Positions 1-11,343 of a stretch of DNA of 64,000 nucleotides are shown in pieces. How positions within the stretch are numbered: position 1 is the stretch's first letter; every line of letters starts with the position of its first letter. The notes beneath the pieces are model-generated. The model saw nothing but the letters and a program-made list of their open reading frames with translations. It did no database searches and was not told the DNA's origin. The stretch spans positions 126,484,295-126,548,294 of the forward strand of contig CM060977.1 of NCBI GenBank assembly GCA_030765065.1, read 5' to 3'. Source of the stretch: Deroplatys truncata (Eukaryota > Arthropoda > Insecta > Mantodea > Mantidae). The translations under genes and the position numbers were made by a program.

Positions 1-558
1 AGCTGCTATTGGTTAATAAAGCGCGCCAACATTAGCGTCTATTTTTATATCCAATCAAAATTACGAACACACATGCTCTAGGGGAAATATTCCCTCCATT
101 TCTAAAGACGAGCGCGCTACTCTGACGTAATTTGTTTGTCTCTTCTAATTGATCAACAACTCACCCCCTCGCTCATTGTTACCCGCTCCTATTGTCAGTT
201 TCAGTGAGGCCGTGTAAACTTATTTCCTAACAATGCTTATAATTAACAAACATCTCAAATCATTATCATACAATACTGTTCATTTACACTACAATCACTC
301 TGGCATTTACAATGTTGTGATATAAAATACTGCCTCACCCTTTGAAAGCGTGCAACTTTATACTGTGCTAGTTTTACACAGAGGAGTTCAGATCATTACA
401 ATGAGAATTTTTTTCTGTCTGTAAAATAACAAATGTCAGTATTTTAGTGGTGGAAGTCTGTTCATGTAAGCTGCTCGCGTGCGAGATAGTCCGGAGCAAA
501 GAGGCTTTGTTTCAACAACTTTAATAACGCCCAAGCTATATGTTAGATACAAATCCCG
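1..558 (+). promoter_or_regulatory. possible promoter-like region upstream of the 559 ORF
   Basis: No coding sequence is seen. The stretch has CCAAT-like motifs on both strands (attggttaat near 9, ccaatcaaaa near 51), a CRE-like tgacgtaa near 123 and GC-richer patches (gcgcgcc, gagcgcgc) that stand out from the AT-rich surroundings. It lies directly upstream of an ORF whose ATG has a good context. Promoter function is inference only; nothing proves transcription. Confidence 0.22.
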
Positions 559-792
559 ATGGCGGCGCTGAAGCCGGTTTTATTTGAAATCGTATTTGTA
601 TTATTATTATTCGTGGTGGCGGTGAGCCGGGCTTCCTTCTTCATCCGGGACCATATTGTTCCCGTGTCCGTGGTGGGGGAGGGGGTGCAAATGTATCGCG
701 GAAACGCTGACGCATGTTTTCCTCCCCTTATACCTTACACTGCTACCATAAGCTCTAGAAGGGTCCATGTCCCGCACAACAATAAATTATAG
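559..792 (+). CDS. 77-codon ORF with N-terminal hydrophobic segment; possible first exon
   Basis: I do not recognise the product. The ATG sits in a favourable context (cccgATGG). Residues about 7-23 are a run of hydrophobic residues (VLFEIVFVLLLFVVAV), which would fit a signal peptide or signal anchor; the rest is polar and low in recognisable motifs. Base composition is GC-richer than the surroundings. A consensus-like splice donor (gcg|gtgagc) occurs at 621/622, directly after the hydrophobic segment, so the real coding part may be only about 21 codons of a first exon with the remainder intronic. No downstream exon was found in the window. Alternative: a chance ORF. Confidence is low because neither homology nor a second exon supports it. 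Confidence 0.3.
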   Translation: MAALKPVLFEIVFVLLLFVVAVSRASFFIRDHIVPVSVVGEGVQMYRGNADACFPPLIPYTATISSRRVHVPHNNKL

Positions 793-1393
793 CGCACTTT
801 TTTGTTTTTAGATTTCGGAACTGAAGACACTGCTTTCCCTGTTTCATGGTAACGCACACTTGGTCTCTGATAACTATTCATTAAGGTTTTGTGCATTTAT
901 CTTAATCACATATGCCTCGAATCATAGGTATAGTTTGCGGATCAAGGATCAAATTTTGTTAAGGGGAGAATAAATGGCAAAAACTGCCCAAAATGGCATT
1001 TTTAATCCTTATTTAAGTGTAACTTTCTCTTCAATTTCATATACAGTTTATCATTATAGATACATGTATATTTTAAGTATATTTTTAAAAACTGCACTCT
1101 GTGTTTTTGTGCTTTGAATTCTGCAGCACTTCGGAGTAAACTGTAGACCATCTGTTAGGGAAAGTTTTGCTCTACAAATTGGTACTACTGTTAAGTGTGA
1201 CAGCTTCTGTAAGCTCAAGCCATGTAGCTTCTTTCTTTGCAAATGTATGTGAGCTTGTTTTGAACAGCTTTTTCTGTGAATGATATTTTCTGGCAGAAAC
1301 TATTGAAGATACTAAACTAAAATGTAAGAATAAACACAGACTCTAATTGCTGTTGTGGATCCACTTTGGTGTCAATAACATAACTGGTTATTG
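793..1393. other. non-coding, nothing recognised
   Basis: AT-rich sequence. The only ORF (1054-1242, minus) is short and featureless. I see no repeat family or RNA gene here. Confidence 0.5.
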
Positions 1394-2190
1394 TTTTCTC
1401 TACCAGTACCTAGCAAGTAGAAAAGATTTTGCATCACACCCAAAAATTATATACCGATATTTTACCCCAAATACACATTTTGAAGTTCCCTGAATCCAAA
1501 TAAATCTTCTTCTTCTCGGATAGATACCAAACTTGGTATTTAAGTTCAGTATCTTCCAAAAATGCCACACAAAGATATTTAAGTAAATCTCTCCATCCCA
1601 AACTACAATATACATGGAAAAGTTTTTGAAATTTTTCATTTTCTGAAATGACTAACGACTTTGATTAAAATAACATATATTAAAGATATTATACATGATA
1701 AATAAAACGTATACCTTGAATTTTCTGGGAATAGCTGTGAAGTCCTCTTTATTCGGAAGGAATGTTGTATAATCTTGTATAACTGGTAAACGTTAAGCGA
1801 TAAGACGAAAACGTACCACACAAAATATGTAGATCTCCTTAAAACACACAATTTATTTCCAATAAGTTTTTTGGCATAAGGCGTTCCTGAGACATTCGTT
1901 ATTAAAGGTTCGTATTGCTCATCTCTTGGTCATTCTCTTAAATTTCTGTCAACAGCCAGTTGTTTCTCGCGATTGCATGGAAACTAAAAATTTTAAAGGC
2001 CAGTATATAGCGTCCAGTTCTTAAACATTTGACTATTGCTGTTCCCTTTGTATCTATAACGAAATGTGTAATGTGGCTATTTCCGGAAAGGTTTATTTGA
2101 ATTAAATGAAGTAGATAGGAGAATAAACTTTAGTAATAATAATTTGTATACTAATAAGCAATAGAGGGTAGAAGGCATCACATAAGATTT
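1394..2190 (+). repeat. TTTCTCTAC-family repeat, diverged copy
   Basis: This begins with a ttttctctac-like end, followed by the family's 'cacccaaaaatt', 'ctgaatccaa', 'ccaaacttggtattt' and 'gtatcttcc' blocks in order. It ends in gtagaaggcatcacataaga, a decayed version of the family 3' end (gtagagaaagtcatgtgag). The short ORFs inside it (for example 1400-1639 and 1636-1851, minus) recur in other copies only as repeat sequence and are not genes. Older than the copies at 36-39 kb, judged by divergence. Confidence 0.75.
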
Positions 2191-2782
2191 TTTTTAATGT
2201 TTGCTGATAAATTTTAATCAAAATAATCCTATCTTAATAAACAACCTAATTGGATACAAGTAAATCAGTGAACTTCGAAGGTAAGCATCTACGCCCTGTA
2301 AAAATTACAGTCCCATGTCCAAGAGATAATGGGTTCTGAATTTTACATATTTAACATTGTTGGGATAAAACTTCTAATGTCCCCTTAAGTAAAAATGTCC
2401 ATTCCTGATATGATGAGCAGCGGTCCTAGTCGGTATGCAGAAGGGCCCCATGTTCCATTTCCAGATGGGGGAGGAGGTTTCACTTCTGTCCATAGTTCAA
2501 GACTGAGTGTGAGTAATGCTATCTGATTTCTACACTGCAGAAGGTATGACAAAACCAATGTAATATCCTTATGCCTAGTAACGATAACCAGCCGCAGTCT
2601 ATCCTGAGAGGGTCAGACTTGGGTTTACACACCAAATTATTATCACTTTTATTATTAATTGTAGTAGTAGTAGTAGTAGTAGTAGTAGAAGTGGTTTTGG
2701 CAATAGCGTTTAAGAGTGCCTATAATTGAAATTTGGTCTAAATTTTCAAAAAATTCAAAAGTTTGTTTTATCTCTAAAAATA
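2191..2782. other. non-coding; contains (TAG)n microsatellite at about 2662-2690
   Basis: No coding signal. About nine to ten perfect TAG repeats lie near 2662-2690. The rest is unique-looking AT-rich DNA. Confidence 0.6.
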
Positions 2783-3600
2783 CAGGTTATCCATAAAAGA
2801 ACTATGGAATTTTAAAAAATGAGGCTGTATTTTAACACTTAAATAATATCAGTCTAATTATATAATAATGAAATATAATAACAGTCCGCCTTAAAGCAAT
2901 ATGTGTATGTAATAATATATAAAATGTATGCAACAGTCATTGTATTATGTTTATTATACATGTATATAATAATATAATGTTATGTGAATGTATGAAGTAA
3001 TTTAACAATGTAGGAGCTGTGAGAATAGAAGCCGAAAGGTAACCTTGAGGCAATAATGGATTAGAAAGTTTAATAAAGGCTACGAGTAATTCTTGGAACA
3101 ATAATGTAATATTTAAAACAGTTTATAAATAGCCAATCAACAACTAGAAAAAACTTAAGTTAAATAAAAGTATTCTATTGGAGTAAAATTAGCCAATCAG
3201 AGACTTGAAATAGTGAAAATATACGAATTTAGGCGGTAGACGCCAGACGCCAGACGCTAGAAAGCAACGTTCCAGAGCAGTTTGCTCGATACGTATTCTG
3301 TGAGACAGAAAAATTCATTACGGCGTGAATAATATAAAGTTTACGCGTTAAAAAGTACAATTAAACAATTATCTCACAGCTATACAGTAGGATATATCCG
3401 TGAAGTGTTATTTAATCGTGTGAAAGATTAATAAAAGGAGTGAAGTAAAACTTAGAATTTGTGTAAGCCTTCATTCTTTAGCCGTTTCAGCCCTGCTATG
3501 AGATACGTGTTTCTACAAATTACTACTGACGCAGCCGAGGCAAACATACACTATTTAATATTTAAAGAAATATTAAAATACAAAGTTGATTTTTTTAAAA

Positions 3601-3682
3601 TTGGGGCGAAGGCCACCGAAAAGTAAAACGTTGGGGCGAAGGCCACCGGAAAATTGAACGTGGGGCGAAGGCCACCGGAAAC
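3601..3682. repeat. three tandem 30-bp repeats (ggggcgaaggccaccg)
   Basis: Units start at 3601 and 3631, exactly 30 bases apart, and a shorter third starts at 3661. All contain ttggggcgaaggccaccg followed by an A-rich tail. The GC-rich core stands out sharply from its AT-rich neighbours. Function unknown. Confidence 0.85.
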
Positions 3683-3885
3683 TTTATGTAAGTGGTATTA
3701 GTTAATTCAGATTAGGTCATAACAATTAAATCCGTATCTTCATCAGTTTTATACACACCAATCTGATTCATGGCCGGTCATTGTTTCCTTTTATTTTTGC
3801 CGAAAAAAACATTAATGGTCATATCTACTTGACATTTTAGAGCTGTATATTTTCCCTCAATTAATTTATATTCAAGGCTGAGGAG

Positions 3886-4211
3886 GAATCCGTGTACTTT
3901 CAGCAAGACGGGGCCACTACAGCTTGCATGTCCAGGAAGTTCTCAATAACCTAATTTGTCAACCAATGGATTGGAAGGACAGGATCTATTCGTTGGCCTC
4001 CTAGAAGGCCTGATGTCGCTCCCTTAAATTTCTTTTGGGGATATGTAAAGAACCTTGTTTATGCGGAGAAGATTAAATATGTAAATCATCTAAAAGGATC
4101 ATCGCTTCTGTGGCAAACATCCCGGATGTGCTGGCCAGGACGTGGCAAGAGGTTGATTACCGATTGGATGTATGCTGTGCCACAAACGGGGCACATATTG
4201 AAGTGCACTAA
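3886..4211 (+). pseudogene. DDE transposase C-terminal fragment (Tc1/mariner superfamily)
   Basis: Translated in pieces, the region shows the second catalytic block (YFQQDGAT, D near 3907), the third block around PPRRPDVAPLNFFWGYVKN, and the usual C-terminal ending 'NGAHIEVH' before a TAA at 4209. These blocks are in different frames with stops between them. The family normally has an aspartate in the 'P-D-FFLWG' block; here it reads PLNFFWG, so the third catalytic residue is apparently lost. This belongs to the element bounded at 2783/4330. No upstream transposase half is visible. Confidence 0.75.
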
Positions 4212-4330
4212 ATTGTAAAAACAAACTTTAAAATATTACCTTTAAAATCATGTATAAGACATTATCGTTAGCTTTTTATTTCATTAAAATACTTAACTTC
4301 AAAACTCCTTAGTTCTTTTACGGAACCTTG

Positions 4331-4930
4331 TACTTTGAAATTTTAGCATCAATTATATACAATGGCGTTTGCTCTCAGAGCCTTTTAAAGCTTCAACACG
4401 TGACCATTTAAGTGCCCAAGAACACAAGGGCTAATGACCTGTATTTACTTCCAATGACTTTTACTCCACTTTGATTTTTCTCACTCTCTTGCGCATAAAA
4501 ATGTTAAAAACTACGATGTAGTTTGTAAGGAATCTTGTTCAAATTTTCAGCAGAAAGTTAGAGAGAATGAACTTATGTCAAATGACAGTTTAAGTTACTC
4601 AAAATATGACTTAATCAATTTGGCCAATGAGGATGTTTTTTTTACAGGTTTAAACATTTTTCTGAAACAAAAAGAGGACTAAAAAAGAAGAATCTATATG
4701 CCAATTTTGTGTACTATTAGTATTTAAATAATTTGGTAGTGTTCTTATTTTCTTAAAATTACCATTTTTGCCTCGTGTGGAACACTTGAGTAGGTAGTTA
4801 GCATTATAGAGCTAAAAATATAACACTATTTTTCTAAAAAAATATTAAAAATATATGCATGAAATTTAAAGCTAATTTATGTTTTGTGATAGAGCAGCGC
4901 GAAGACAAAATTTGAAAACATTTACGTAAA
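4331..4930. other. non-coding, nothing recognised
   Basis: AT-rich sequence with poly-A and poly-T runs. No ORF or repeat match was seen. Confidence 0.5.
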
Positions 4931-4934
4931 GGTA

Positions 4935-5492
4935 AAAGTACGTATCATGGAGGGGCCCCGGGACCGGGGCAGAGCACCGCATACAGACCAGTCGGCCATT
5001 GTGCTGCCAATGTGGCCCCCGAGAGGGACGGAAGAGGGGGGGAGAACCGAAGGGCGACCATATCCAAATGTCCACGGGCGCAAGCATGGACGAGGTCCCT
5101 AACGTTTCCAGATAGAACTCATTTGACTCCGCACGATCCCTGCTCATAAGCCACCAACCTCCAGGGTCCCCCAGAGCGGAGCCCCACGCTCAGGAGAGCC
5201 TAACTGAGCGGTACCGCAGCGACGCCAGGGAGGAAGCCTTTACAGAATTCAAGTCACCGCCCAGTCGCAGCCCGCCGAACACCGTCACCTGGCCCTACAA
5301 CCCTGAAACAGATGACAAGGAAGATGACGGGTACAGGAAATGAGAGGAAGGGGAATCATGGTAGAAGATGAATCGCCTGGCGGCCCGGGGAAACCACGAA
5401 AAACCCTTGGGCTAGAGTGAGCGGCCGCCGGGGATCGATGTGCGGGCCACAAACGCAACCACCTGAGCCATCCCGCTCGGTATTTAAACAAA
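4935..5492 (-). mobile_element. tRNA-derived SINE, about 550 bp
   Basis: Read on the minus strand, the head (about 5490 to 5400) has a tRNA-like layout: ccgagcgggatggctcaggtggttgc (A-box region) and, further on, a gggatcgatg-type B-box remnant. The body includes 'ccctaacgtttccag' and 'tacaaccctgaaac', which recur near 16400, 13670, 61560 and 61720. The tail is the AT-rich stretch near 4930. It is GC-rich against its flanks. The overlapping ORFs (4872-5147, 5285-5500, 5356-5556, minus) are translations of SINE sequence, not genes. Confidence 0.7.
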
Positions 5493-6607
5493 AACTGCAA
5501 GATTTAGAAGCTTCATGTATTGGTACTCTTAAAGCATATATTATAATGCGTTTCATTATGTTTCACTTAAAATGACCTTTCCCCCAAGTTAAGGTTCCGG
5601 GTATAATCTGGCATAATGCACTTTATAACAGCAAATTTGAGCATACTTTAACTGGGAAGTACATCGGTGTAAGAGCTTCTCGTGGATTTTTAATGTCAGG
5701 TTATGTGTTTAAATAAGTCTCAGGACGTAGGGGGAATATATTCCAGTACAGTTTCTAGAAACACATTTCCATATTTCGAGGAAGCGAGTATTTTCACGCC
5801 GGTTATTTCACAGAAGTTTCATAAAGAATCACCCTGAAGAATGCCAACGATATGACCATACAAAGTGTCGATTTACTGAATACGTGCATAGCTTTCGAAA
5901 TCCCCATATAGTGGACTGACAATAAAATTAACCTAGATTTAGAAGAAGAAACGGACAAATAAAGAAGCAATTTGGAACAAATGTATGTTAACAAGGTTAC
6001 TCAATGTGTCACATGTAAGGAAAAGAAACGTGCACACTGAGAGCCCAAGGCGAAATGCTCTGACATAACACAAATGAGAATTGTCAAATGGTATGGAAAA
6101 GTCATATTTTAAATGGTTGAAAAACAGTGAAACACGCATAAATAAAAAAACTGAAATGCAATAATCAACTGATACAAATCCGCTTCGCAATGCACGGAAT
6201 GTTTGCTCAGCCCTGCAGTCACTGAAAGTTAATTGAAGTCATGTGAACATTCAGTAGAGCTAGCATATTTACCCACACGTTTAAATACGACAGTGATACA
6301 AGGTTGTCGCCTCAAAAGGCGCGTATTGCTCTCTCTCTTTGCAGTTAAACCATGACCTCAAACTTAACTGAATGTTACTATTATACATTATGAGTGAATA
6401 AGCAAATAGTTCTTTGCTGCTAAAACAAGTACTCACTACTTTTATTTCCATACCCGCTTTTAATTTCTCTATTATGTATGCTGGCGTGCATAAAATGTGT
6501 CCCACAGTGGAACGGAGCGGTTTATATTGGTGCTAACAAAATCTAGCCCCACCTCCTAGCAGCGAGACCACCTTCGTTTTTCTGCCACTGGATTGCCATT
6601 TTCATGC
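5493..6607. other. non-coding, nothing recognised
   Basis: Several short minus-strand ORFs (5803-5994, 5939-6190, 6281-6505) lack any family features. No repeats were noticed. Confidence 0.45.
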
Positions 6608-6609
6608 TA

Positions 6610-7914
6610 CGAGGGCAGTCCAGAAAGTTCCAGACGTTTTGGCCTATCGTGGCGATGAGTAGGGATAGAGCCGCCATCTTGGTGTCAGAACGTTCCTACA
6701 TTCAGTACGCATCCAGCTGTGGTTGCGTGAGGACTGTGTCTTCTTTACTGTGCTCTCTGTGAGTTGCTAAAATGTGCACTGCAAGAGAAAATCCCGCAAC
6801 TTGTGAAGTGCGGCTGTGATTAGGTTTTTGTTGGCTAAAAAGAACAAACCGATTGAAATTTATCGTCAACTTTGTGATGTTTACGAGCAGGGAATAAGGA
6901 GTGAAAGCCGAGTCAGGCAATGGTGCATTGATTTTAAAAATGGCCGTACCAATGTTCACGATGAGGATCGCAGTGGTAGGCATAGCCTTATGACTGATGA
7001 ACTGTCAAATGCTAATCAATGACAAAATTCGTGAAAATCGTCGTTTCATTATTACAGAACTTTCGGAATATTTTCCGCAAATTTCAAGGAGTTTGGTGCA
7101 TCAAATTGTGGTGGATAAGCTTGGTTACCACAAATTTTGTGCTAGGTGGATTCGAAAAATCCTAACGGAAGACCATAAAAATAGGGACTAGCTGCAGCAC
7201 TGACCTTCCTCAAAGATTTCAACAAATATGGCAACGTAACCGGGGACGAGACTCTGGGTGAAGCATGTCAATTGTGAAACAAGACAGCAGTCGATGGAAT
7301 GAGGACACACAAACATTCTCCCAAGAAACCAAGAAATTGTTTGCAAACGCTGTCAGCAAGAAAGGTCATGGATACTGTGTTTTGGGACTCTAAGGGAGTG
7401 ATTCTCGTCGAGTTTCTGGAACGTGGAAGAGCAATAACCTCAGAGAGGTGTTGTGAAACACTAAGAAAGTTAAGGCGTCCCATACAAAATAAGCGTCGGG
7501 GAAAACTTAGCACCAAGGTGTTGTTTCTTCACGACAATGCACGCCCACACACGGCAAGTCGTACCCGAATACTCTTGGATGGTTTTGGATGGGAGGTGTT
7601 TGACCATACACCATGCAGCCCGGATTTGGCGCCGAGCGACTACCACCTCTTTCCAGTGATGAAGAAAATGCTCGGTACACAACGCTTTGATACTGACGCT
7701 GAACTGCATGCTGGTGTATACCAGTGGTTGAAGTCGCAGGCAGCAGATTTCTACAGAGAGGGTATCGAAAAACTTGTGCCACGGTATGATAAATGCCTCA
7801 ATTTGAACGGCGATTATGTAGGAAAATAACTTAAGAGTGTACCTTTCAAATGTAGATAATAAACGTTGATATTTGCATTTTGTTCACTGTCTGGTACAGC
7901 CTGGATTACCCTCG
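6610..7914 (+). mobile_element. mariner element, nearly full length (1305 bp), TA target duplication
   Basis: The left end cgagggcagtccagaaagtt and the reverse complement of the right end (cgagggtaatccaggctgta) are imperfect inverted repeats. The TA at 6608-6609 and the TA at 7915-7916 form the target duplication. Length is typical of mariner (about 1.3 kb). The transposase reads along the plus strand for the whole interior. This is the best-preserved transposon coding region in the window, but it is still frameshifted. Confidence 0.93.
6772..7829 (+). pseudogene. mariner transposase, frameshifted
   Basis: The probable start is the ATG at 6772 (MCTARENPATCEV), directly followed by a frameshift near 6814. 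The frame then reads VIRFLLAKKNKPIEIYRQL (helix-turn-helix region), shifts near 7000-7020, continues with the linker and second HTH part (IRENRRFIITELSEYF), and stops at about 7190. After a broken stretch holding the first catalytic block (TGDET near 7238-7255), the frame from 7299 to 7829 is open and carries FLHDNARPHTA (second D) and SPDLAPSDYHLF (third D), the mariner D,D(34)D pattern, ending in NGDYVGK. Length and order match a complete mariner transposase (about 345 residues). At least three frame changes make it non-functional. Its DNA-binding and catalytic regions would otherwise cut at the inverted repeats. Confidence 0.93.
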
Positions 7915-7916
7915 TA

Positions 7917-8339
7917 CATTACCATTTTCTTAATGCCGGTTTTCTTATTGACGCTTAGTAGCGCAAGAACTTGAACCTTCGTTAGCATGTCACTGATGAA
8001 AGCATATATAATGTAAATGGTAGCTGTCGTCCATTTAACCACGCATACAAATAATTCTTCACCCCTTCCTCTAGAAGGCCGAATTATTTTTAATTGGTTT
8101 AGCGTTTCCTTGTGCACCAATCGTAGCGAAACTCTTTCATAGAAGTGGTATACGAACCACCCCTTTATTCCACATAGATAATAAATCATTCATTGTTAAG
8201 TTTGTATATTTATTATTATTTTTCAGGCCAGTCACATAGATAACTGCTATCGGCGGAGTGGCTATATGAAGGTGGAATACTTATGGAGGGAAAAATAATG
8301 GCGATCTAGGGAAATGGGCCACTTTTTATGCACAACATT
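7917..8339. other. non-coding, nothing recognised
   Basis: The minus-strand ORF 7884-8189 overlaps the mariner end and has no recognisable features. Confidence 0.45.
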
Positions 8340-9214
8340 GTACCCAGTAGGTAGAGGAGGTTGATATTGTATTCCATTAAAAAATTCGATACTGAGATTT
8401 CACCAAAGATATCGAACAAATTGAAATCGAAATACATGTTTTAAGGCCTCCTGAATAAAAAAGAATAAAAGCATTTCTAAAAGAAAATCTGTGTCTGTGT
8501 GTGCGTGTGTTTGTGAATAGCGTAACCCCGAAATATCCGATAAGTACCAAACTTGGTATTTAGGATCAGTAGCTTCCAATTATGCAACAGGAATATTCTC
8601 AAGGAAATACGCCGACTCCGAACTATTTTTTACAAGAAAGATTTTTTCGACTTTTTTATTTTCCCAAAAATGGCTCTAGCAATTGTTGTTTAGAATACAT
8701 ATGTTTAAGATATTTAAATGACAAAGTGGAACTTTCAAGGAATAATCTGCAAAACCCTTTTTATTCGGAAGGAACTTTGTACAATTTTATATAACTGGAC
8801 AAAAACGTACTGCAGAAAAATGTAGAGGTCTTTAAAATACATAATCTCTTTTAAGTAACTTTTTGAGGCATCAGAAATTTCCAAGGTATTAGTTTTTATG
8901 TTTGAAGTTTCAATATTTTGTCATTTTTTGAATTTCTATCGCTTTTCGTTTGTTTATGGCGATGTCATGGAAAGAATAAAGAATTTCTAGGCCAGCATAT
9001 AGCGACTCGTTTTTGAAACTTCTGACTGCCTATTCGGTTTCATCTATCCCTCTTGTACCCTCAACGAAATTTCTATTGAATCAATTCCTGCAAAGGTTAT
9101 TTCGATTAACATGAAGTAGATCGAAAAATAAGTTTTTGTAAGAATTGTTTGTATAAACTACATAAAATAAGCGATAGGAGGTAGAGAAAATCATGTGAAT
9201 GTAGCACATCGGAT
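8340..9214 (+). repeat. TTTCTCTAC-family repeat, diverged copy
   Basis: Family blocks appear in order: 'gtaggtagaggaggttgatattgtattcc', a short GT-rich tract at about 8490-8512, 'accaaacttggtatttagg', 'aatggctctagcaat', 'ttgtaccctcaacgaaat', and the end 'gagaaaatcatgtgaatg' with 'tagcacatcgga'. Diverged but complete. Confidence 0.8.
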
Positions 9215-10074
9215 CTTTATAGTAAAGGATATGACTTACATAAGAAACAAAGGAAGTGTTTCTGGTGCTAGTAACATCGTTATATTTGAAATGCAAACCC
9301 TTGACTTATATAAAACAGCTAAGTAAACAAACAGGATATACAAAGTTTGCTTTAGGCTGTTATTGTTATTTGACTGCTGGCTAGAGAGTTATTAAACAGT
9401 CATTAAAACAGGTTATCTTATTGAGTTTGATGTCGTCATATAGCAAAAATGAACTTCCAAGAAATGCAAATCAGATAACCCCTTTTTCGAATCTGTAAAA
9501 CGAAAGATGTTATTGAAGGTTATCTACTTCCATAAAATTTTCTAATTAAATGTTTAAATTACATGGAATTATATATTCTTAAATTACAATCTCCGATTAT
9601 TTGGTAACAGATTCGCTTCAAAGCTGTAGATAAACCTGTAGCGTAGTATTAAATGTTTTATTGATTTTGCCATGTCTATTTTACCAATTTACCCAGTAAT
9701 AGTTCATCTGTTTTGTATTGCAAATGGCCCATTACCTACATAAAGTGATTGAAATGCATTTAATCGTGTTCTCTAAAACAAAATTAGAAATGGATTACAA
9801 ATGCTAGTTACCAGCATATTAATACTGAGAGGATAGACATGCAGGCGTCAAGCTGCAAATACTAATTGGTTCTAGGTGGCGATTTGTCAAGTGCGAGTTA
9901 CATATTAATTCAGGGTTTAGTTGGAAAACAGGTTTAGATATATCAATAAGAGAGCTCTAAAGTTTATTAATGGAAACAAAAATTTCCTGCTTCATAATGA
10001 AACATGACGAGAAAAATGGATATAATAGGTATAAAATAGACCCTATAAAGGTAGAGACTGTAGACATTACAGTA
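9215..10074. other. non-coding, nothing recognised
   Basis: AT-rich. The ORF starting at 9970 has no family features and runs into the neighbouring SINE. Confidence 0.45.
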
Positions 10075-10605
10075 GAATGTGGGTATTGGAAGGGTACAAC
10101 TCGTCACTGCGACCAGCTTGATCTTTTGTGGCTACGCCCCTCCCGGGAGATAGGGATGATGTGTAAGAGCCATAGGAGGCCTGCAGGCAGATAGGCTCAC
10201 AGAGACGCGTAGAAGTGTCTAATATTTCCAGTTGGAGCACCCGCTCAACGGCAGAGGCGAACAATCTCGAGAAACGGCGACGAAGCAATCCTAGAGGACG
10301 CGATAACGCATCCTGGTGTTCACGGGGATAAATCTGTACAATGCTCAAGCAACTACGCTATCTGCCCGACACCACCAACACCGCAGGACCGAATACACAT
10401 TTGTAACCTGAAAGAAGGAGATCAAGTGAGAGGAAACGAGGGAAAAGAGAAATTGAGGTAGAATACACCACCCTGGCATTTGCCTTGGCAACAAAAATCT
10501 CACGGTCAGGGTGGGCGTTGGCTGGAAATCGAATCCACGACCTCCCGAATGCGGGCCATAAAGGCTACCGCCTGTCCCGCTCGATGACAGTACGGTTCTG
10601 AGAAG
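10075..10605 (-). mobile_element. tRNA-derived SINE, about 530 bp
   Basis: Read on the minus strand, the head (10605 to about 10520) shows a tRNA-like A-box region and a B-box-like 'gtggattcgatttcc' (plus-strand ggaaatcgaatccac). The head resembles those at about 13810-13890, 28608-28693 and 63178-63246. The body shares 'taatatttccagttgg'-type and 'gtaacctgaaag'-type blocks with the SINEs at 4.9 and 13.4 kb. The minus-strand ORFs here are SINE translations. Confidence 0.6.
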
Positions 10606-10622
10606 TTTAGGAAAGAGAACTA

Positions 10623-11343
10623 GTGAATGCAAGGAACAAGGTAATAGTCCAGCAACAAAAATTTAAGCAAGATGATAAATGTTCGAATAATCAAGCAGAG
10701 TTGATGGCAACTACAAGCTCTAAGTCAATAACTAAAACAAAGGACATGCAAACTAAGGAACGGACAATGGCTGTATCCACAGACAGTAGAAGTACAGTAC
10801 ACTTATTTAGAATAACAACAAACATCCATCTGTAATTGAAAATATTAGGCAAACTCCTAAAATCCTGTTTAGTCAGCACTGGAAAATTTATTTTGAATGG
10901 ACAAAAGCACATGTTGGTACAGTCATAAATGAAATAGCCGATAAACCCGCCAAACAAGTAACAGAAGATATTCATATGCCGATAATCTATAGGAAGATAT
11001 CCAAAAGCAAAATAAGAGAAACCGAGAAAGAAAAAGTATTGAAAAATGTTAAGGAATATAGTCAAACACAGCAAAAGGGGTGATTACCAAGAGATTCTTA
11101 CCATAAGTGACAGCTAAAATGAAGATGAACATTCCAATTACAGCAAACTTAACAACAATTTTAACCAGACTTGGGAACCACAGATGGTATTTTTACAGGT
11201 TCAAGATATTGGAAGCCCAGGATGTCCTTAAGCTAGCGGAGACAAAACAGTTGATCATCTGTGTGGGAAAGGTAGTTATTAAACACAAACGCAGCATATT
11301 CAAGATGGTAAAATGTGTTAAAAATTGGACAATTAATGATTAA
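10623..11343 (+). pseudogene. non-LTR retrotransposon RNase H domain and C-terminal tail, broken
   Basis: The frame from 10623 contains SNNQAELMA and then TDSRSTVHLF, the typical second and third blocks of the RNase H domain found after the reverse transcriptase in R1/Jockey/I-type LINEs. A frame change near 10812 leads into NKHPSVIENI, then FEWTKAHVGTVINEIADK (the 'W-KAHVG--NE-AD' block with the last acidic residue), ending at TGA 11081. Downstream, in two further frames, are NHRWYFYRFKI and GDKTVDHL, matching the zinc-binding tail such LINEs carry. The reverse transcriptase is absent, so this is a 5'-truncated fragment. The assignment rests on motif order, not a search. Confidence 0.75.

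Larger units (their letters stand above)
2783..4330 (+). mobile_element. Tc1/mariner-type DNA transposon remnant with terminal inverted repeats
   Basis: The left end (caggttatccataaaagaac...) and the reverse complement of the right end (caaggttccgtaaaagaac...) match over about 35 bases, and each end is flanked by TA. The interior holds a decayed transposase C-terminal half (3886-4211). Much of the left interior (about 2860-3850) does not look like transposase and includes a three-copy 30-bp repeat, so a second element was probably inserted there. The element is dead: the reading frame is broken and a catalytic residue is lost. Confidence 0.7.

Noticed and set aside
2935..3600. Solo LTR of a Gypsy/BEL element
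   Set aside because: LTR-like signals are present, but I could not find TG...CA borders with a matching 4-6-bp duplication.
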